Positions 28,368 through 37,202 of a stretch of DNA of 64,000 nt are shown here, in pieces (position 1 is the stretch's first letter; the number at the start of each line of letters is the position of its first letter). The notes under the pieces are model-generated. The model was not told the DNA's origin and ran no database searches. It worked only from the letters and a program-made list of their open reading frames with translations. Both the position numbers and the translations under genes were made by a program. This stretch comes from Psychrobacillus psychrodurans (GTDB taxonomy: Bacteria; Bacillota; Bacilli; Bacillales_A; Planococcaceae). Where the stretch lies: the NCBI RefSeq assembly GCF_027563345.1, contig NZ_JAMKBK010000001.1; one strand, given 5' to 3'.

Positions 28368-28613
28368 TATTGTTGATTTCCCCTAACACAAATTTTACTT
28401 GTTCTCTATATATCCAATGGCAAGGTTCTAAGTCTTTCTTTTAAGGTAACCTAGATTTTCATGAAATAGAAAAATTTTAAGTTACAAAATACCTAATCTA
28501 TACTGAGCACTCCTAACTATGATGTAGAACTTTAGTATCGTTTTGTTTGGTCGGAATAATAATAACATTTTCCTATTACCTTGTCATCATAAATTTATCA
28601 TTCGTCCCTGTGG

Positions 28614-28676
28614 CAGAAACAATTATGCACTATTCTGATAATTTACTGCAATTTAGTTTTATGTTAAGTACAAGGT
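28614..28676 (+). repeat. REP-like repeat, extended copy
   Basis: The copy reads GTCCCTGTG then GAAACAATT, CACTATTCTGATAAT and CAATTTAGT, matching the long form at 38795 and 38956 with a few changes. The rest of the 28368-28701 gap shows only AT-rich sequence. Confidence 0.75.
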
Positions 28677-28701
28677 TATATTGAAATTCAAAAAGGAAAT
28701 T

Positions 28702-28736
28702 AAAAAGTGGCTGAAATCATATTTCAGCCACTTTTT
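28702..28736 (-). terminator. Bidirectional-type terminator after the IclR gene
   Basis: AAAAAGTGGCTGAAAT (28702-28717) pairs perfectly with 28721-28736 across a 3 base loop, giving T runs on both strands. It lies about 57 bases beyond the stop of the minus-strand regulator. Confidence 0.85.
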
Positions 28737-28792
28737 GCGTGTTAAGCTATTCTATTTCAATTTATATCATAGTGCTTATATCTAAAAAATAA

Positions 28793-29560
28793 CTAAACTC
28801 CTGGACGATAGCCATATTGTTGGGAGATGTTCAATGCTGTTTCTTTAACCTTATCAATCAGTTCATCATTTACGCGCTCCATCGTCATTCTACTGGTTGG
28901 TCCCGATATGCTGAAGCTTGCAATGATACGACCTTGGAAATCCCTAATGGGTGCAGCAATACAGCGAATTCCTTCTTCATTTTCTATATTGTCTAAAGCA
29001 TATCCATGTTTTTTAACAAGTTTTATCTCTTCATCTAGTTGTTGTTTAGACTGGATAGTTTTAGCAGTTTTAGAAGTATAAATAGTATTTTGAGCAATTT
29101 TATTGTATTTATCCTCGGACATTCCAGACAGTAGTATTTTTCCTACCCCAGTACAATACATAGGAGATCTGTGACCGATGCGGGAAAACATGCGTATGGT
29201 CTGATTACTTTCAATTTTATCTACATAAAGTACTTCTCCATTATCTTCAATACATAGATGGACTGTTTCATTTACATTACTAGAGAGCTGCTCTAGGTGA
29301 ATCTTAGAAATGTTAATGATATCTAAATTATTTATCATATTTCGTGATAGATAAACAACTTGATAACCTAATTTATACTTATCGGTTTCCTCTACCTTAG
29401 CTACATAATTCATATTTAGGAGCGTAGAAAGTAAACGATGAATAGTACTTTTTGATAGCCCTACTTTTTCTGAGAGACGAGCAATCTGTATTCCATCTGG
29501 ATACTCAGATATTGTGTTCAATAACATTAATGCTCTTTCTAGCGATTGTACATTTGTCAT
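28793..29560 (-). CDS. IclR-family transcriptional regulator of the uronate operon
   Basis: The ATG at 29560 is chosen because AGGGG has normal spacing to it, whereas the GTG at 29569 touches that site. An N-terminal winged helix (about 5-65; IARLSEKVGLSKSTIHRLLSTLLN) is followed by the IclR effector domain (GHRSPMYCTGVGKILLS, EEGIRCIAAPIRDFQG). Divergent placement from kduI and a palindrome in the shared region argue that it controls uronate catabolism, as IclR-type KdgR does in enterobacteria. The effector is probably 2-keto-3-deoxygluconate or a precursor; that is inference. Confidence 0.88.
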   Translation of the reverse strand: MTNVQSLERALMLLNTISEYPDGIQIARLSEKVGLSKSTIHRLLSTLLNMNYVAKVEETDKYKLGYQVVYLSRNMINNLDIINISKIHLEQLSSNVNETVHLCIEDNGEVLYVDKIESNQTIRMFSRIGHRSPMYCTGVGKILLSGMSEDKYNKIAQNTIYTSKTAKTIQSKQQLDEEIKLVKKHGYALDNIENEEGIRCIAAPIRDFQGRIIASFSISGPTSRMTMERVNDELIDKVKETALNISQQYGYRPGV

Positions 29561-29685
29561 GAATTGCACCCCTAAATTATATCTACTTGAAGCAGCGTTC
29601 TCTTTTCAATCTTAAGATATTAAAAATGATTTGTAAATGACAGGACCGTAAATGATAAAAAATTTAGATATTTGTAAAATATGTA

Positions 29686-29714
29686 TTGTAAGTATTCTGA
29701 AAGTATATTATGAT
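29686..29714 (+). promoter_or_regulatory. Sigma-A-type promoter of the kdu operon
   Basis: TTGTAA (29686-29691) and TATGAT (29709-29714) are separated by 17 bases. It is the best promoter match between the IclR gene and kduI. Confidence 0.65.
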
Positions 29715-29729
29715 TAATTATGGAATAGC

Positions 29730-29746
29730 GTTCCACTAGGTGGAAC
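29730..29746. promoter_or_regulatory. Probable IclR-family operator
   Basis: GTTCCAC-TAG-GTGGAAC is a perfect 7-3-7 palindrome lying about 10-25 bases past the expected transcription start. Position and symmetry fit repression by the divergent IclR regulator. Confidence 0.65.
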
Positions 29747-29771
29747 AATATTATTTGGAGGAGTGTTTGAA

Positions 29772-30602
29772 GTGAAAATAATGTACTCGCATCATCCAGA
29801 AGATGTAAAAGGTTATACAACTGATAAGCTAAGAGATCAATTTTTAATGGAATCTGTATTTTTGGAAGACTCTATTGAACTAACTTACAGTCATGTAGAT
29901 CGTATTATTTACGGTGGGGCTATGCCTAAAGAGAAAGCGCTTACACTTAGTGCTGAAAAAGAGCTTGCAGCATCTTATTTCTTAGAAAGACGTGAAATGG
30001 GTGTTATTAATATTGGTGGAGACGGCGTTATTATGTTAGACGGAGAGAAAATGGAACTTAATAGTAAAGAAGGTATTTATATTGGTCGAGGGACGAAAGA
30101 AGTAATCTTTCAGTCAAATGACCCGAACAATCCAGCTAAGTTCTACATAAACTCATGTCCTGCCCATAAAAAGTATCCGACAGTAAAAGTTAGCCAGGAC
30201 CAAGCTATTGCACGACCATTAGGTGATATTAAATCGATGAATAAACGGACAATCTATCAATTCATCCATCCAGACGTACTGGAAACTTGTCAACTAAGTA
30301 TGGGGATGACCGTTTTGGAAGAGGGAAGTGGTTGGAACACTATGCCATGTCACACTCATGAAAGACGAATGGAAGTCTATTTGTATTTTAATATGCAAGA
30401 GGATACGAGAGTCTTTCATCTTATGGGGCAACCTACTGAAACGCGTCACATTGTAATGGCAAATGAACAGGCAGTTCTATCACCAAGCTGGTCTATTCAT
30501 TCAGGAATCGGTACTAGCAACTATACATTCATTTGGGGAATGTGTGGGGAAAATCAGGATTTTGACGATATGGATTTCGTTGATATGAAAGAAATTAGAT
30601 AA
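29772..30602 (+). CDS. kduI: 5-dehydro-4-deoxy-D-glucuronate isomerase
   Basis: The GTG at 29772 lies 8 bases after GGAGGAG and gives a 276-residue protein that begins KIMYSHHPEDVKGYTTDKLR, as KduI does. The cupin metal site is visible in MPCHTHERRMEVYLYF, with a further His in WSIHSGIG; GGAMP and FYINSCPAHKKYP are also conserved. KduI isomerises 4-deoxy-L-threo-5-hexosulose uronate, the product of polysaccharide lyases, to 3-deoxy-D-glycero-2,5-hexodiulosonate. It is the first gene of the catabolic operon and sits behind the promoter and palindrome. KduD, next in the pathway, is encoded at 35622 and 36403. Confidence 0.95.
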   Translation: MKIMYSHHPEDVKGYTTDKLRDQFLMESVFLEDSIELTYSHVDRIIYGGAMPKEKALTLSAEKELAASYFLERREMGVINIGGDGVIMLDGEKMELNSKEGIYIGRGTKEVIFQSNDPNNPAKFYINSCPAHKKYPTVKVSQDQAIARPLGDIKSMNKRTIYQFIHPDVLETCQLSMGMTVLEEGSGWNTMPCHTHERRMEVYLYFNMQEDTRVFHLMGQPTETRHIVMANEQAVLSPSWSIHSGIGTSNYTFIWGMCGENQDFDDMDFVDMKEIR

Positions 30603-30635
30603 CCATTTTTAGTTTATAAAAATTGAGGTGGAATT

Positions 30636-31604
30636 GTGGCTAATAACGCTGTGATTATTACAGATTGTGATCATTACGACATTGAAATTGAGACAGAGAT
30701 TCTAAGTAAGAGCGCCATTAAGTTCCAAAAGAAACAATGTAAGACGGAACAGGATTTGATTGAACAATGCCATGATGCCACTGTTTGGATCAACCAATAC
30801 GCGCCTATTACGGAGAATGTTCTGGCAAATAGTCCGAATTTAAAACTGGTCATCCGATATGGTGTAGGTGTAAACAATGTAGACGTCCAAGCTGCTACTA
30901 AGTATGGTGTGCAAGTTTGTAATGTACCAGACTATGGCACACAAGAAGTTGCAGATCACGCGCTGGCTTGTCTACTTACGCTAACCCGTAAAGTATCCCA
31001 AATGAGTTCACTGGTTAAACAAGGAGTTTGGGATTACCAAAAGAGTATTCCTGTTTATCGGCATTCAGAGCAGAAGGTGGGAATAATAGGGATCGGACGA
31101 ATAGGCACTGCTTTCGCCAATCGCGTGCATGCGCTAAATAGTCAAGTTTTAGCTTATGATCCCAAGATGACGGAAGAAAGAATAAACCGTGCACCTGAAT
31201 TCGTTCAATTTGTAGATTTAGAAACTCTATTAAAAGAATCTGATATTGTGTCTATCCATTGCCCACTTGACTCAGCGTATCACTTAATAGGAGAAGAAGA
31301 ATTACAAAAGATGAAACGTTCTTCTTATTTAATAAATGTATCTCGTGGTGGGATTATCAATGAAAATGCTCTAGACAAGGCATTAACAGAAGGATGGATA
31401 GCAGGTGCTGCACTGGATGTTTCGGAGATTGAACCGATTCCTTTGGACTCACCTCTGCTAAGACTTGAGAATTTATATTGTACACCGCATATGGGATGGT
31501 ATTCCGAGGAATCAGCTAAAGAGTTAAAAAGAAAAGTTGCTGAAGAAGCGGTTAGGTTTTTACAAGGGGAACAAGTGCATTATCCAATAAATAATTTAAC
31601 TTGA
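30636..31604 (+). CDS. D-isomer-specific 2-hydroxyacid dehydrogenase
   Basis: The 322-residue protein has the two-domain layout of phosphoglycerate-dehydrogenase-like enzymes. The NAD motif is GIIGIGRIGTAF, and the catalytic Arg (NVSRGGIINE), Glu (DVSEIEP) and His (CTPHMGWYS) are all present. The start is GTG behind TTGAGGTGG. It is inserted between kduI and the TRAP genes, so the substrate is probably a 2-hydroxy or 2-keto acid formed during uronate breakdown. Sequence alone does not distinguish this from a glyoxylate/hydroxypyruvate reductase or a CtBP-like member. Confidence 0.85.
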   Translation: MANNAVIITDCDHYDIEIETEILSKSAIKFQKKQCKTEQDLIEQCHDATVWINQYAPITENVLANSPNLKLVIRYGVGVNNVDVQAATKYGVQVCNVPDYGTQEVADHALACLLTLTRKVSQMSSLVKQGVWDYQKSIPVYRHSEQKVGIIGIGRIGTAFANRVHALNSQVLAYDPKMTEERINRAPEFVQFVDLETLLKESDIVSIHCPLDSAYHLIGEEELQKMKRSSYLINVSRGGIINENALDKALTEGWIAGAALDVSEIEPIPLDSPLLRLENLYCTPHMGWYSEESAKELKRKVAEEAVRFLQGEQVHYPINNLT

Positions 31605-31622
31605 AAATGAGGGGTGTAGAGA

Positions 31623-32651
31623 ATGAAAAAAAGATTAAAAGCTATAGTAGGTTTTGGAATCGCTTTCACAATGGCGGCATTTTTAACTGGTTGTAGTGAA
31701 GACGAAACTGTGGCAGTAAATGGTGAATCATCTCAAAAAACACAAGTGCTGAAGGTCGCTTTCAATCAACCAGATACTCATCCACAATATAAAGCAATGG
31801 AGCAGTTCGGTGAAGAGTTAAAAGAAAAAACAAACGGTGCCTATGAAATTGAAATGTATCCTAATGAATTGTTGGGTGCCCAACGCGAAACAATTGAACT
31901 TGTTCAATCAGGAACAATTTCGATGTCCATTGTAGCAGGTAGTTTAATGGAAAACTTTAACGATGAATTCGTTGTATTCAATCTACCATATGTTTTCGAT
32001 TCAAAAGATCATCAATTATCCGTATTTAACAATTCAGATATCATAGGGAATCTATATAGTTCTGTTGAAGACCAAGGGATGTCTGTAGTTGGTGCATTCC
32101 ACGGAGGTATCCGTAATGTATACAATAATGTTAAGCCGATTGAAACACCAGAAGATTTAAAAGGACTTAAAGTACGAATCATTGACAGTGATACAAATAT
32201 TAAAATGATGGAAAAAATGGGTGGCGTCGGTACACCGATGGGTCAAGGGGAAGTTTATACTGCTCTACAATCAGGAGTACTTGAGGGTGGAGAAAACAAT
32301 GAGTTAATCTATGCGAACTTAAAGCATAGTGAGATTGCTAAATACTACTCTTATACACAGCATTTGATGATTCCCGACTATTTAATAATAAATAATGATC
32401 TATTAAAAGGAATGTCAGAAGAGCATAGAAAGATATTTGAAGAAGGATTTGCGAAAGCGGTTGATAATGCTGTTAATCTTTGGGATACGGAAGTAGAGAA
32501 AGCGATTACGGACGCTGAAACAGATGGTGCAGAGTTCAATAAGCCAGATATCAAGGTATTCCAAGATGCAGTGCAACCGTTACTAGAAGAGAAATTATCA
32601 TCTGAAGGTGCAAAAGCTCTTTACGACAAAGTAAGAGAAGCTGCTAAATAG
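31623..32651 (+). CDS. TRAP transporter solute-binding lipoprotein (DctP family)
   Basis: A lipoprotein signal ends at LTGC with Cys24, so the protein should be anchored to the outer face of the membrane. The body is DctP-like: HPQYKAMEQFGEELKEKT, ETPEDLKGLKVRI, the GEVYTALQSGVLEGGENN segment that shapes the ligand site, and an Arg in the KVRI strand expected to bind the substrate carboxylate. In this operon the ligand is probably a uronate or a 4-deoxy-uronate monosaccharide. Small and large permease genes follow at once, making a complete tripartite importer. Confidence 0.92.
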   Translation: MKKRLKAIVGFGIAFTMAAFLTGCSEDETVAVNGESSQKTQVLKVAFNQPDTHPQYKAMEQFGEELKEKTNGAYEIEMYPNELLGAQRETIELVQSGTISMSIVAGSLMENFNDEFVVFNLPYVFDSKDHQLSVFNNSDIIGNLYSSVEDQGMSVVGAFHGGIRNVYNNVKPIETPEDLKGLKVRIIDSDTNIKMMEKMGGVGTPMGQGEVYTALQSGVLEGGENNELIYANLKHSEIAKYYSYTQHLMIPDYLIINNDLLKGMSEEHRKIFEEGFAKAVDNAVNLWDTEVEKAITDAETDGAEFNKPDIKVFQDAVQPLLEEKLSSEGAKALYDKVREAAK

Positions 32652-32665
32652 GTCGGAGTGATTTT

Positions 32666-33199
32666 ATGAATACAGTAAAAAAGGTTTTAGACAAAATATT
32701 AGCGGTTGTTTGTATAGCGCTATTTAGTTTTCTAGTGTTACTTGTCACATGGCAAGTCGTGACCCGATTTGTATTTAATAGCCCAAGTGTATTCTCAGAG
32801 GAATTGGCGAAATATTGTTTTGTATGGCTAACTTTGTTTGGTTCTGCATTTGTCTTTGGAGAAAATGGTCATATGGCAATCGATTTTGTCCGTGAAAAGT
32901 TTCCAGACAAGATGAGAATGGGAGTGGAAGTATTTATCGAGTTAGTAGTAATTGTATTTGCTGTATTAGTTCTTATTATGGGCGGATATAGTGCGACTAG
33001 CCTTGCTTGGAATCAAATGAATGCTACGCTACATGTTCCCGTTGGCTATTTATATGCAGCCATTCCTTTAAGCGGAATATTTATTGTTTACTATTGTATA
33101 AATAGTATTTACTTGATTGTAACAAAGAAAAAATCTTTAGAAGAAATTGATCTGTCAACAACACCAAAAGCTAAGAGCGACTTGCAAGGAGGAATGTAA
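32666..33199 (+). CDS. TRAP transporter small permease (DctQ family)
   Basis: Four membrane helices in 177 residues, with the DctQ features WQVVTRFVFNSPSVFSEELAKY and LFGSAFVFGENGHMAIDFV, identify the small membrane subunit. It forms the Na+-driven TRAP transporter with the large permease encoded one base downstream and with the DctP lipoprotein. An AAGGAGGA site for the next gene lies within its last codons, so the two are translated together. Confidence 0.92.
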   Translation: MNTVKKVLDKILAVVCIALFSFLVLLVTWQVVTRFVFNSPSVFSEELAKYCFVWLTLFGSAFVFGENGHMAIDFVREKFPDKMRMGVEVFIELVVIVFAVLVLIMGGYSATSLAWNQMNATLHVPVGYLYAAIPLSGIFIVYYCINSIYLIVTKKKSLEEIDLSTTPKAKSDLQGGM

Positions 33200-33200
33200 A

Positions 33201-34508
33201 ATGGATGTAGCTTTGCAAGCCGCGCTTATTCTATTAATCTGTGTAGCATTTTTATTGATCATCGGTGCTCCAATTGCTGTAAGTTTGGGGATTGCTTCTG
33301 TCTTAGCGATGATTTCTATTATGGATTTCAACAACTCTCTTTTGACATCAGCGCAACGAATGTTTGCTGGTACCAATTCATTTACGTTACTAGCAATACC
33401 ATTCTTTGTACTGGCTGGTGTAATCATGAACAACGGCGGTATAGCGTTAAGACTAATAAATTGTGCGAAAGTATTAAGTGGTAGATTACCTGGCTCTCTA
33501 GCGCATACGAATATTGTAGCCAATATGATGTTTGGATCAATCAGTGGTTCAGCAGTTGCAGCTGCAGCTGCTGTAGGTAGTACGATGGGCCCTTTGCAAG
33601 CAAAAGAAGGATATGACAGAAACTTCAATGCAGCAGTAAACATCGCATCTGCACCAACTGGTATGCTTATCCCACCTAGTAATACGTTAATTGTTTATTC
33701 CTTGGTAAGTGGAGGTACATCAATTGCTGCATTATTTATGGCTGGATATATTCCAGGAATCATGTGGGGTCTAGGTTGCATGATTGTTGCTTACTTTATG
33801 GCTAAAAAACGTGGCTATAAAAGTGATGAAAGAGTGTCATTACGTGTAGCATTGCGTGTATTTCTGGATGCAATTCCAAGTTTGTTCTTAATCATTATCG
33901 TAATCGGTGGAATTATTTATGGTGTCTTCACTGCAACAGAAGGTTCTGCAATTGCAGTTGTGTATTCGTTATTACTTTCCTTTGTCTATAAGACAATTAA
34001 GGTAAAGGATTTACCGAGGATTCTGTTAGATTCTACTCGAACAACATCGATTGTAATCTTTTTAATCGGCGTATCTTCCATCATGTCATGGGTTATGGCT
34101 TTTACTAATATACCAGGCATAATAGCTGATACATTACTAGCTTTGACAGACAACATTTATATTATTCTATTGATTATGAACTTAGTCTTGTTAATTGTTG
34201 GGACGTTTATGGATCCAACTCCAGCTGTATTAATTTTCACACCTATCTTTTTACCGATTGCTGTGAGCTTTGGTGTGGATCCAGTTCATTTTGGAATTAT
34301 GCTTATATTTAACTTGTCCATTGGAACTATCACACCACCAGTAGGGCCAGTGTTATTTGTTGGAGCCAAGGTCGCTAATTTGAAGATAGAAAGTATCATT
34401 AAACCATTGATACCGTTCTTTGTAGTAACAGTTGCTATATTGATAATTGTTACATACATTCCTTCTATTTCACTATTTATCCCTGAGCTTTTTGGATTAG
34501 TGAAGTAA
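33201..34508 (+). CDS. TRAP transporter large permease (DctM family)
   Basis: The ATG at 33201 follows AAGGAGGA and removes an 18-codon extension into the previous gene. The 435-residue protein has about 12 helices and two scaffold repeats. DctM signatures include AIPFFVLAGVIMNNGGIA, MFGSISGSAVAAAAAVG, PTGMLIPPSNTLIVYS and NLSIGTITPPVGPVLF. It carries substrate and Na+ across the membrane. It completes the importer of the uronate operon. Confidence 0.93.
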   Translation: MDVALQAALILLICVAFLLIIGAPIAVSLGIASVLAMISIMDFNNSLLTSAQRMFAGTNSFTLLAIPFFVLAGVIMNNGGIALRLINCAKVLSGRLPGSLAHTNIVANMMFGSISGSAVAAAAAVGSTMGPLQAKEGYDRNFNAAVNIASAPTGMLIPPSNTLIVYSLVSGGTSIAALFMAGYIPGIMWGLGCMIVAYFMAKKRGYKSDERVSLRVALRVFLDAIPSLFLIIIVIGGIIYGVFTATEGSAIAVVYSLLLSFVYKTIKVKDLPRILLDSTRTTSIVIFLIGVSSIMSWVMAFTNIPGIIADTLLALTDNIYIILLIMNLVLLIVGTFMDPTPAVLIFTPIFLPIAVSFGVDPVHFGIMLIFNLSIGTITPPVGPVLFVGAKVANLKIESIIKPLIPFFVVTVAILIIVTYIPSISLFIPELFGLVK

Positions 34509-34538
34509 GGCCGATAATGATAAATCATTAGTCAAGGT

Positions 34539-34580
34539 AAATCGGTCATTTCGATAATTCGTTATCGGTATGGCCGATTT
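34539..34580. other. Intergenic stem-loop with TTCG tetraloop
   Basis: AAATCGGTCAT (34539-34549) pairs with ATGGCCGATTT (34570-34580), and inside them CGATAA-TTCG-TTATCG makes a UUCG-capped stem. No T run follows, so it is not a simple terminator. It may protect or process the TRAP mRNA, or attenuate transcription into the dehydrogenase gene. Confidence 0.6.
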
Positions 34581-34609
34581 ATGTTTACTAACGAAGTGGG
34601 GGAAGTAAT

Positions 34610-35647
34610 TTGAAAGCTATTGTCTATACGGGACCTAACGATGTCTCTTTTAGGGAAGTATCAAAACCAGATCTAAAGGAAAATTATTCACTGATAAAAA
34701 CTTCCCACGTGGGGATTTGTGGAACCGATCTAAATATATTTGCGGGAACCCATCCACGTGCAAAATCACCATTAATCATGGGGCATGAATTCTCAGGAAC
34801 CATCGCTAGTGAGCACCCGACAATTGGAGTTGGAGAAAAAGTGACGGTCAATCCATTGTTGTCATGTGGAAAATGTCATCCTTGTAATACAGGAAATCCT
34901 CACGTTTGTGAAGACTTAAAATTGATAGGAATAGATATAGATGGTGGAATGGCTGAGTATGTAGCTGTGCCTAATCATTGTATTGTGCCATTACCGAAAG
35001 ATGTTTCTTTAAAAACTGGAGCATTGGTTGAACCAATTTCAGTTGCTGTACATGCGATTCGACAAGGTGGGTATAAAGCGGGAGACCGTGCAGTGGTTTT
35101 TGGAGCAGGTACGATTGGACTTTGTGTTGCGTTGACGTTACGTCATTACGGAGCTTCACAAGTTACAGTTATTGAAACAAACGATGACCGTCTGAAGATG
35201 GCAAAAGAGTTAGGTTTTCATACACTTAATCCAATCAAGGATGATATTCAAAGAGAAGTGAGAGCACTTACGTCTAATTTAGGTGCAGATATAGTATTCG
35301 ATTGTGCAGGACATCCAAGCGTACTGGATTTAGTGACCGATATAGTAAAAGTAAAAGGAAAGATTGTTATTGTTGCGGCTTATAAAAAACCAGCAGAATT
35401 TCAATTGCTTCAAGGGATGTTCAAAGAGCTGACTGTTCGGTTTGTTCGCGTCTATACACCTACAGATGTTGACCTTGCGATGCAGATTTTAGTGAATAAT
35501 TTAGACTTCGAACAATTGATAACACATGTGTTTCCACCAGAGAAAGCAAAAGAAGGCTTCGATTTACTGGTGACACCTTCTGAAGCGATTAAAGTACTTT
35601 ATCAATTTGATCATGTAGGAGATGAGAACAACGAATCCATTATTTGA
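34610..35647 (+). CDS. Zinc-dependent medium-chain alcohol dehydrogenase
   Basis: The catalytic zinc ligands Cys37, His59 and Glu60 and the structural zinc cysteines 86, 89, 92 and 100 are all present, as is the NAD motif GAGTIGL. The start is TTG behind GTGGGGGAAG. It belongs to the sorbitol/threonine/idonate dehydrogenase branch. In an operon for uronates it probably oxidises a sugar acid or keto-acid; exact substrate unknown. Its last 26 bases overlap the start of the first SDR gene. Confidence 0.9.
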   Translation: MKAIVYTGPNDVSFREVSKPDLKENYSLIKTSHVGICGTDLNIFAGTHPRAKSPLIMGHEFSGTIASEHPTIGVGEKVTVNPLLSCGKCHPCNTGNPHVCEDLKLIGIDIDGGMAEYVAVPNHCIVPLPKDVSLKTGALVEPISVAVHAIRQGGYKAGDRAVVFGAGTIGLCVALTLRHYGASQVTVIETNDDRLKMAKELGFHTLNPIKDDIQREVRALTSNLGADIVFDCAGHPSVLDLVTDIVKVKGKIVIVAAYKKPAEFQLLQGMFKELTVRFVRVYTPTDVDLAMQILVNNLDFEQLITHVFPPEKAKEGFDLLVTPSEAIKVLYQFDHVGDENNESII

Positions 35648-36386
35648 TTTATCAGGAAAAGTAGCAGTGGTAACTGGAGGAAATAAAGGAATAGGAAAAG
35701 CAATTTCTTTAGGTCTTGCACAGGCTGGTGCAAATATCGTTGTCATTGCCAGGGATATCCAAGAAGAATATCTCGAGAGTATTAGGGCAGTTGGAGTGAA
35801 AGCAATTGGAATATCATTTGACCTTCAACAAATAGAAAAGTTTGATGAATTGGTGGAAGAAATCATTGGGAAGATGGGTAAAATTGATATTCTAATCAAT
35901 AATGCAGGAGTTCAGCGTAGATCCCCAGCAGTTGACTTTGACAAGGCGGATTGGGATTACGTTATGAATGTCAATGCTAATGCAGTATACTTCCTAGCAC
36001 AAAAAGTTGGACAGCATATGATTGAAAAAGGATCAGGTAAAATTATAAACCTAGCCTCATTATTATCTTTCCAAGGTGGTTTAACGGTTCCAGCGTATGC
36101 GGCAAGTAAAGGTGCGGTTATGCAATTTACTAAATCATTGGCAAATGAGTGGGCAGGATTAGGCGTCAATGTTAACTGCATTGCACCAGGATATATGGAC
36201 ACGGAAATGAATACAGCACTCGTTGCTGATGAAGTACGTAATAAACAAATACTAGATCGCATACCGGCAGGACGATGGGGCAAAGCAGAGGATATCGCTG
36301 GGACAGCAATTTTTTTATCATCAAATGCCTCAGATTATTTACACGGATTCACAATTGCCGTTGATGGCGGTTGGCTAGGGAGATAA
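35622..36386 (+). CDS. SDR-family dehydrogenase, KduD paralogue 1
   Basis: Classical SDR motifs are present: cofactor TGGNKGIG, NNAG, catalytic Ser in INLASLLSF, and YAASK. The block SLANEWAGLGVNVNCIAPGY and the RIPAGRWGKAEDIAGTAIFL stretch resemble KduD. It is about 60% similar by eye to the next gene. Candidate role: NAD(P)-dependent reduction of 3-deoxy-hexodiulosonate to 2-keto-3-deoxygluconate, or a related uronate step. The ATG lies directly after TAGGAG with no normal spacing and overlaps the previous gene, so initiation probably depends on coupling to upstream translation. Confidence 0.82.
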   Translation: MRTTNPLFDLSGKVAVVTGGNKGIGKAISLGLAQAGANIVVIARDIQEEYLESIRAVGVKAIGISFDLQQIEKFDELVEEIIGKMGKIDILINNAGVQRRSPAVDFDKADWDYVMNVNANAVYFLAQKVGQHMIEKGSGKIINLASLLSFQGGLTVPAYAASKGAVMQFTKSLANEWAGLGVNVNCIAPGYMDTEMNTALVADEVRNKQILDRIPAGRWGKAEDIAGTAIFLSSNASDYLHGFTIAVDGGWLGR

Positions 36387-36402
36387 TAATAAAGGAGTTG
36401 GA

Positions 36403-37173
36403 ATGGTAATGACTAATCATCAAAATATTTTTTCATTAACGGGAAAGACAGCTCTTGTGACTGGTGCTCGCACTGGTATTGGGCAAGGTATTTCAGTAGG
36501 TCTAGCTAGAGCAGGTGCCCATGTACTTTTACTCGGACATCAGGACAACTTGTCGGAAACAAAAGCAAAAATCGATGAGGTTGGAGGTACATATGAAACG
36601 ATCCTAATGGACCTAAGTAAAGTTGAGACAATTCGAGAACAGCTACAGCCTGTACTAGCTGACCACCATGTAGATATCTTAGTCAACAATGCAGGAGTTA
36701 TTTATCGTGAACCAGCAGCTGAGTACGATGAGCAAGAGTGGATGAGAGTCATGAATGTAAACATTAATTCTATCTTTATCCTATCTCAAGAAATAGGCAG
36801 AAGAATGATAGAAAAGGGTGAAGGGAAAATCATTAATATTGCGTCTCTGTTATCATTCCAAGGCGGTGTTAATGTTCCTGCCTATACAGCGAGTAAACAT
36901 GCAGTTGCAGGACTTACCAAATCACTCGCAAACGAATGGGCTTCCAAAGGAATTCAAGTTAATGCAATTGCTCCGGGATATATTGAAACTAACAACACAG
37001 AAGCACTTCGCAATGATAAAGAAAGAAGTAAATCTATATTGGAACGAATTCCAGCGGGTAGATGGGGAGCACCAGAAGATATCGCTGGAGCCGCTGTATT
37101 CTTAAGTTCATCTGCTTCCAATTATGTCAACGGTCATGTTTTAGTCGTTGATGGCGGTTGGATGGGTAGATGA
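36403..37173 (+). CDS. kduD: 2-deoxy-D-gluconate 3-dehydrogenase / KduD
   Basis: This SDR (256 residues) matches KduD closely: TGARTGIGQGISVGLARAGA, LLSFQGGVNVPAYTASKHAV, AIAPGYIETNNTEALRNDKE, RIPAGRWGAPEDIAGAAVFL and a final VVDGGWMGR. KduD reduces 2,5-diketo-3-deoxygluconate to 2-keto-3-deoxygluconate with NADH. The catalytic Ser, Tyr and Lys are intact. AAAGGAG precedes two in-frame ATGs (36403 and 36409), and either could be used. Of the two adjacent paralogues this is the better KduD match. Confidence 0.9.
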   Translation: MVMTNHQNIFSLTGKTALVTGARTGIGQGISVGLARAGAHVLLLGHQDNLSETKAKIDEVGGTYETILMDLSKVETIREQLQPVLADHHVDILVNNAGVIYREPAAEYDEQEWMRVMNVNINSIFILSQEIGRRMIEKGEGKIINIASLLSFQGGVNVPAYTASKHAVAGLTKSLANEWASKGIQVNAIAPGYIETNNTEALRNDKERSKSILERIPAGRWGAPEDIAGAAVFLSSSASNYVNGHVLVVDGGWMGR

Positions 37174-37202
37174 TGATTGTTTTTGGGAGAGGAAGATTGT
37201 AA

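Noticed and set aside
33147..33200. Upstream start for the TRAP large permease
   Set aside because: It overlaps the small permease gene, and AAGGAGGA fits the ATG at 33201.
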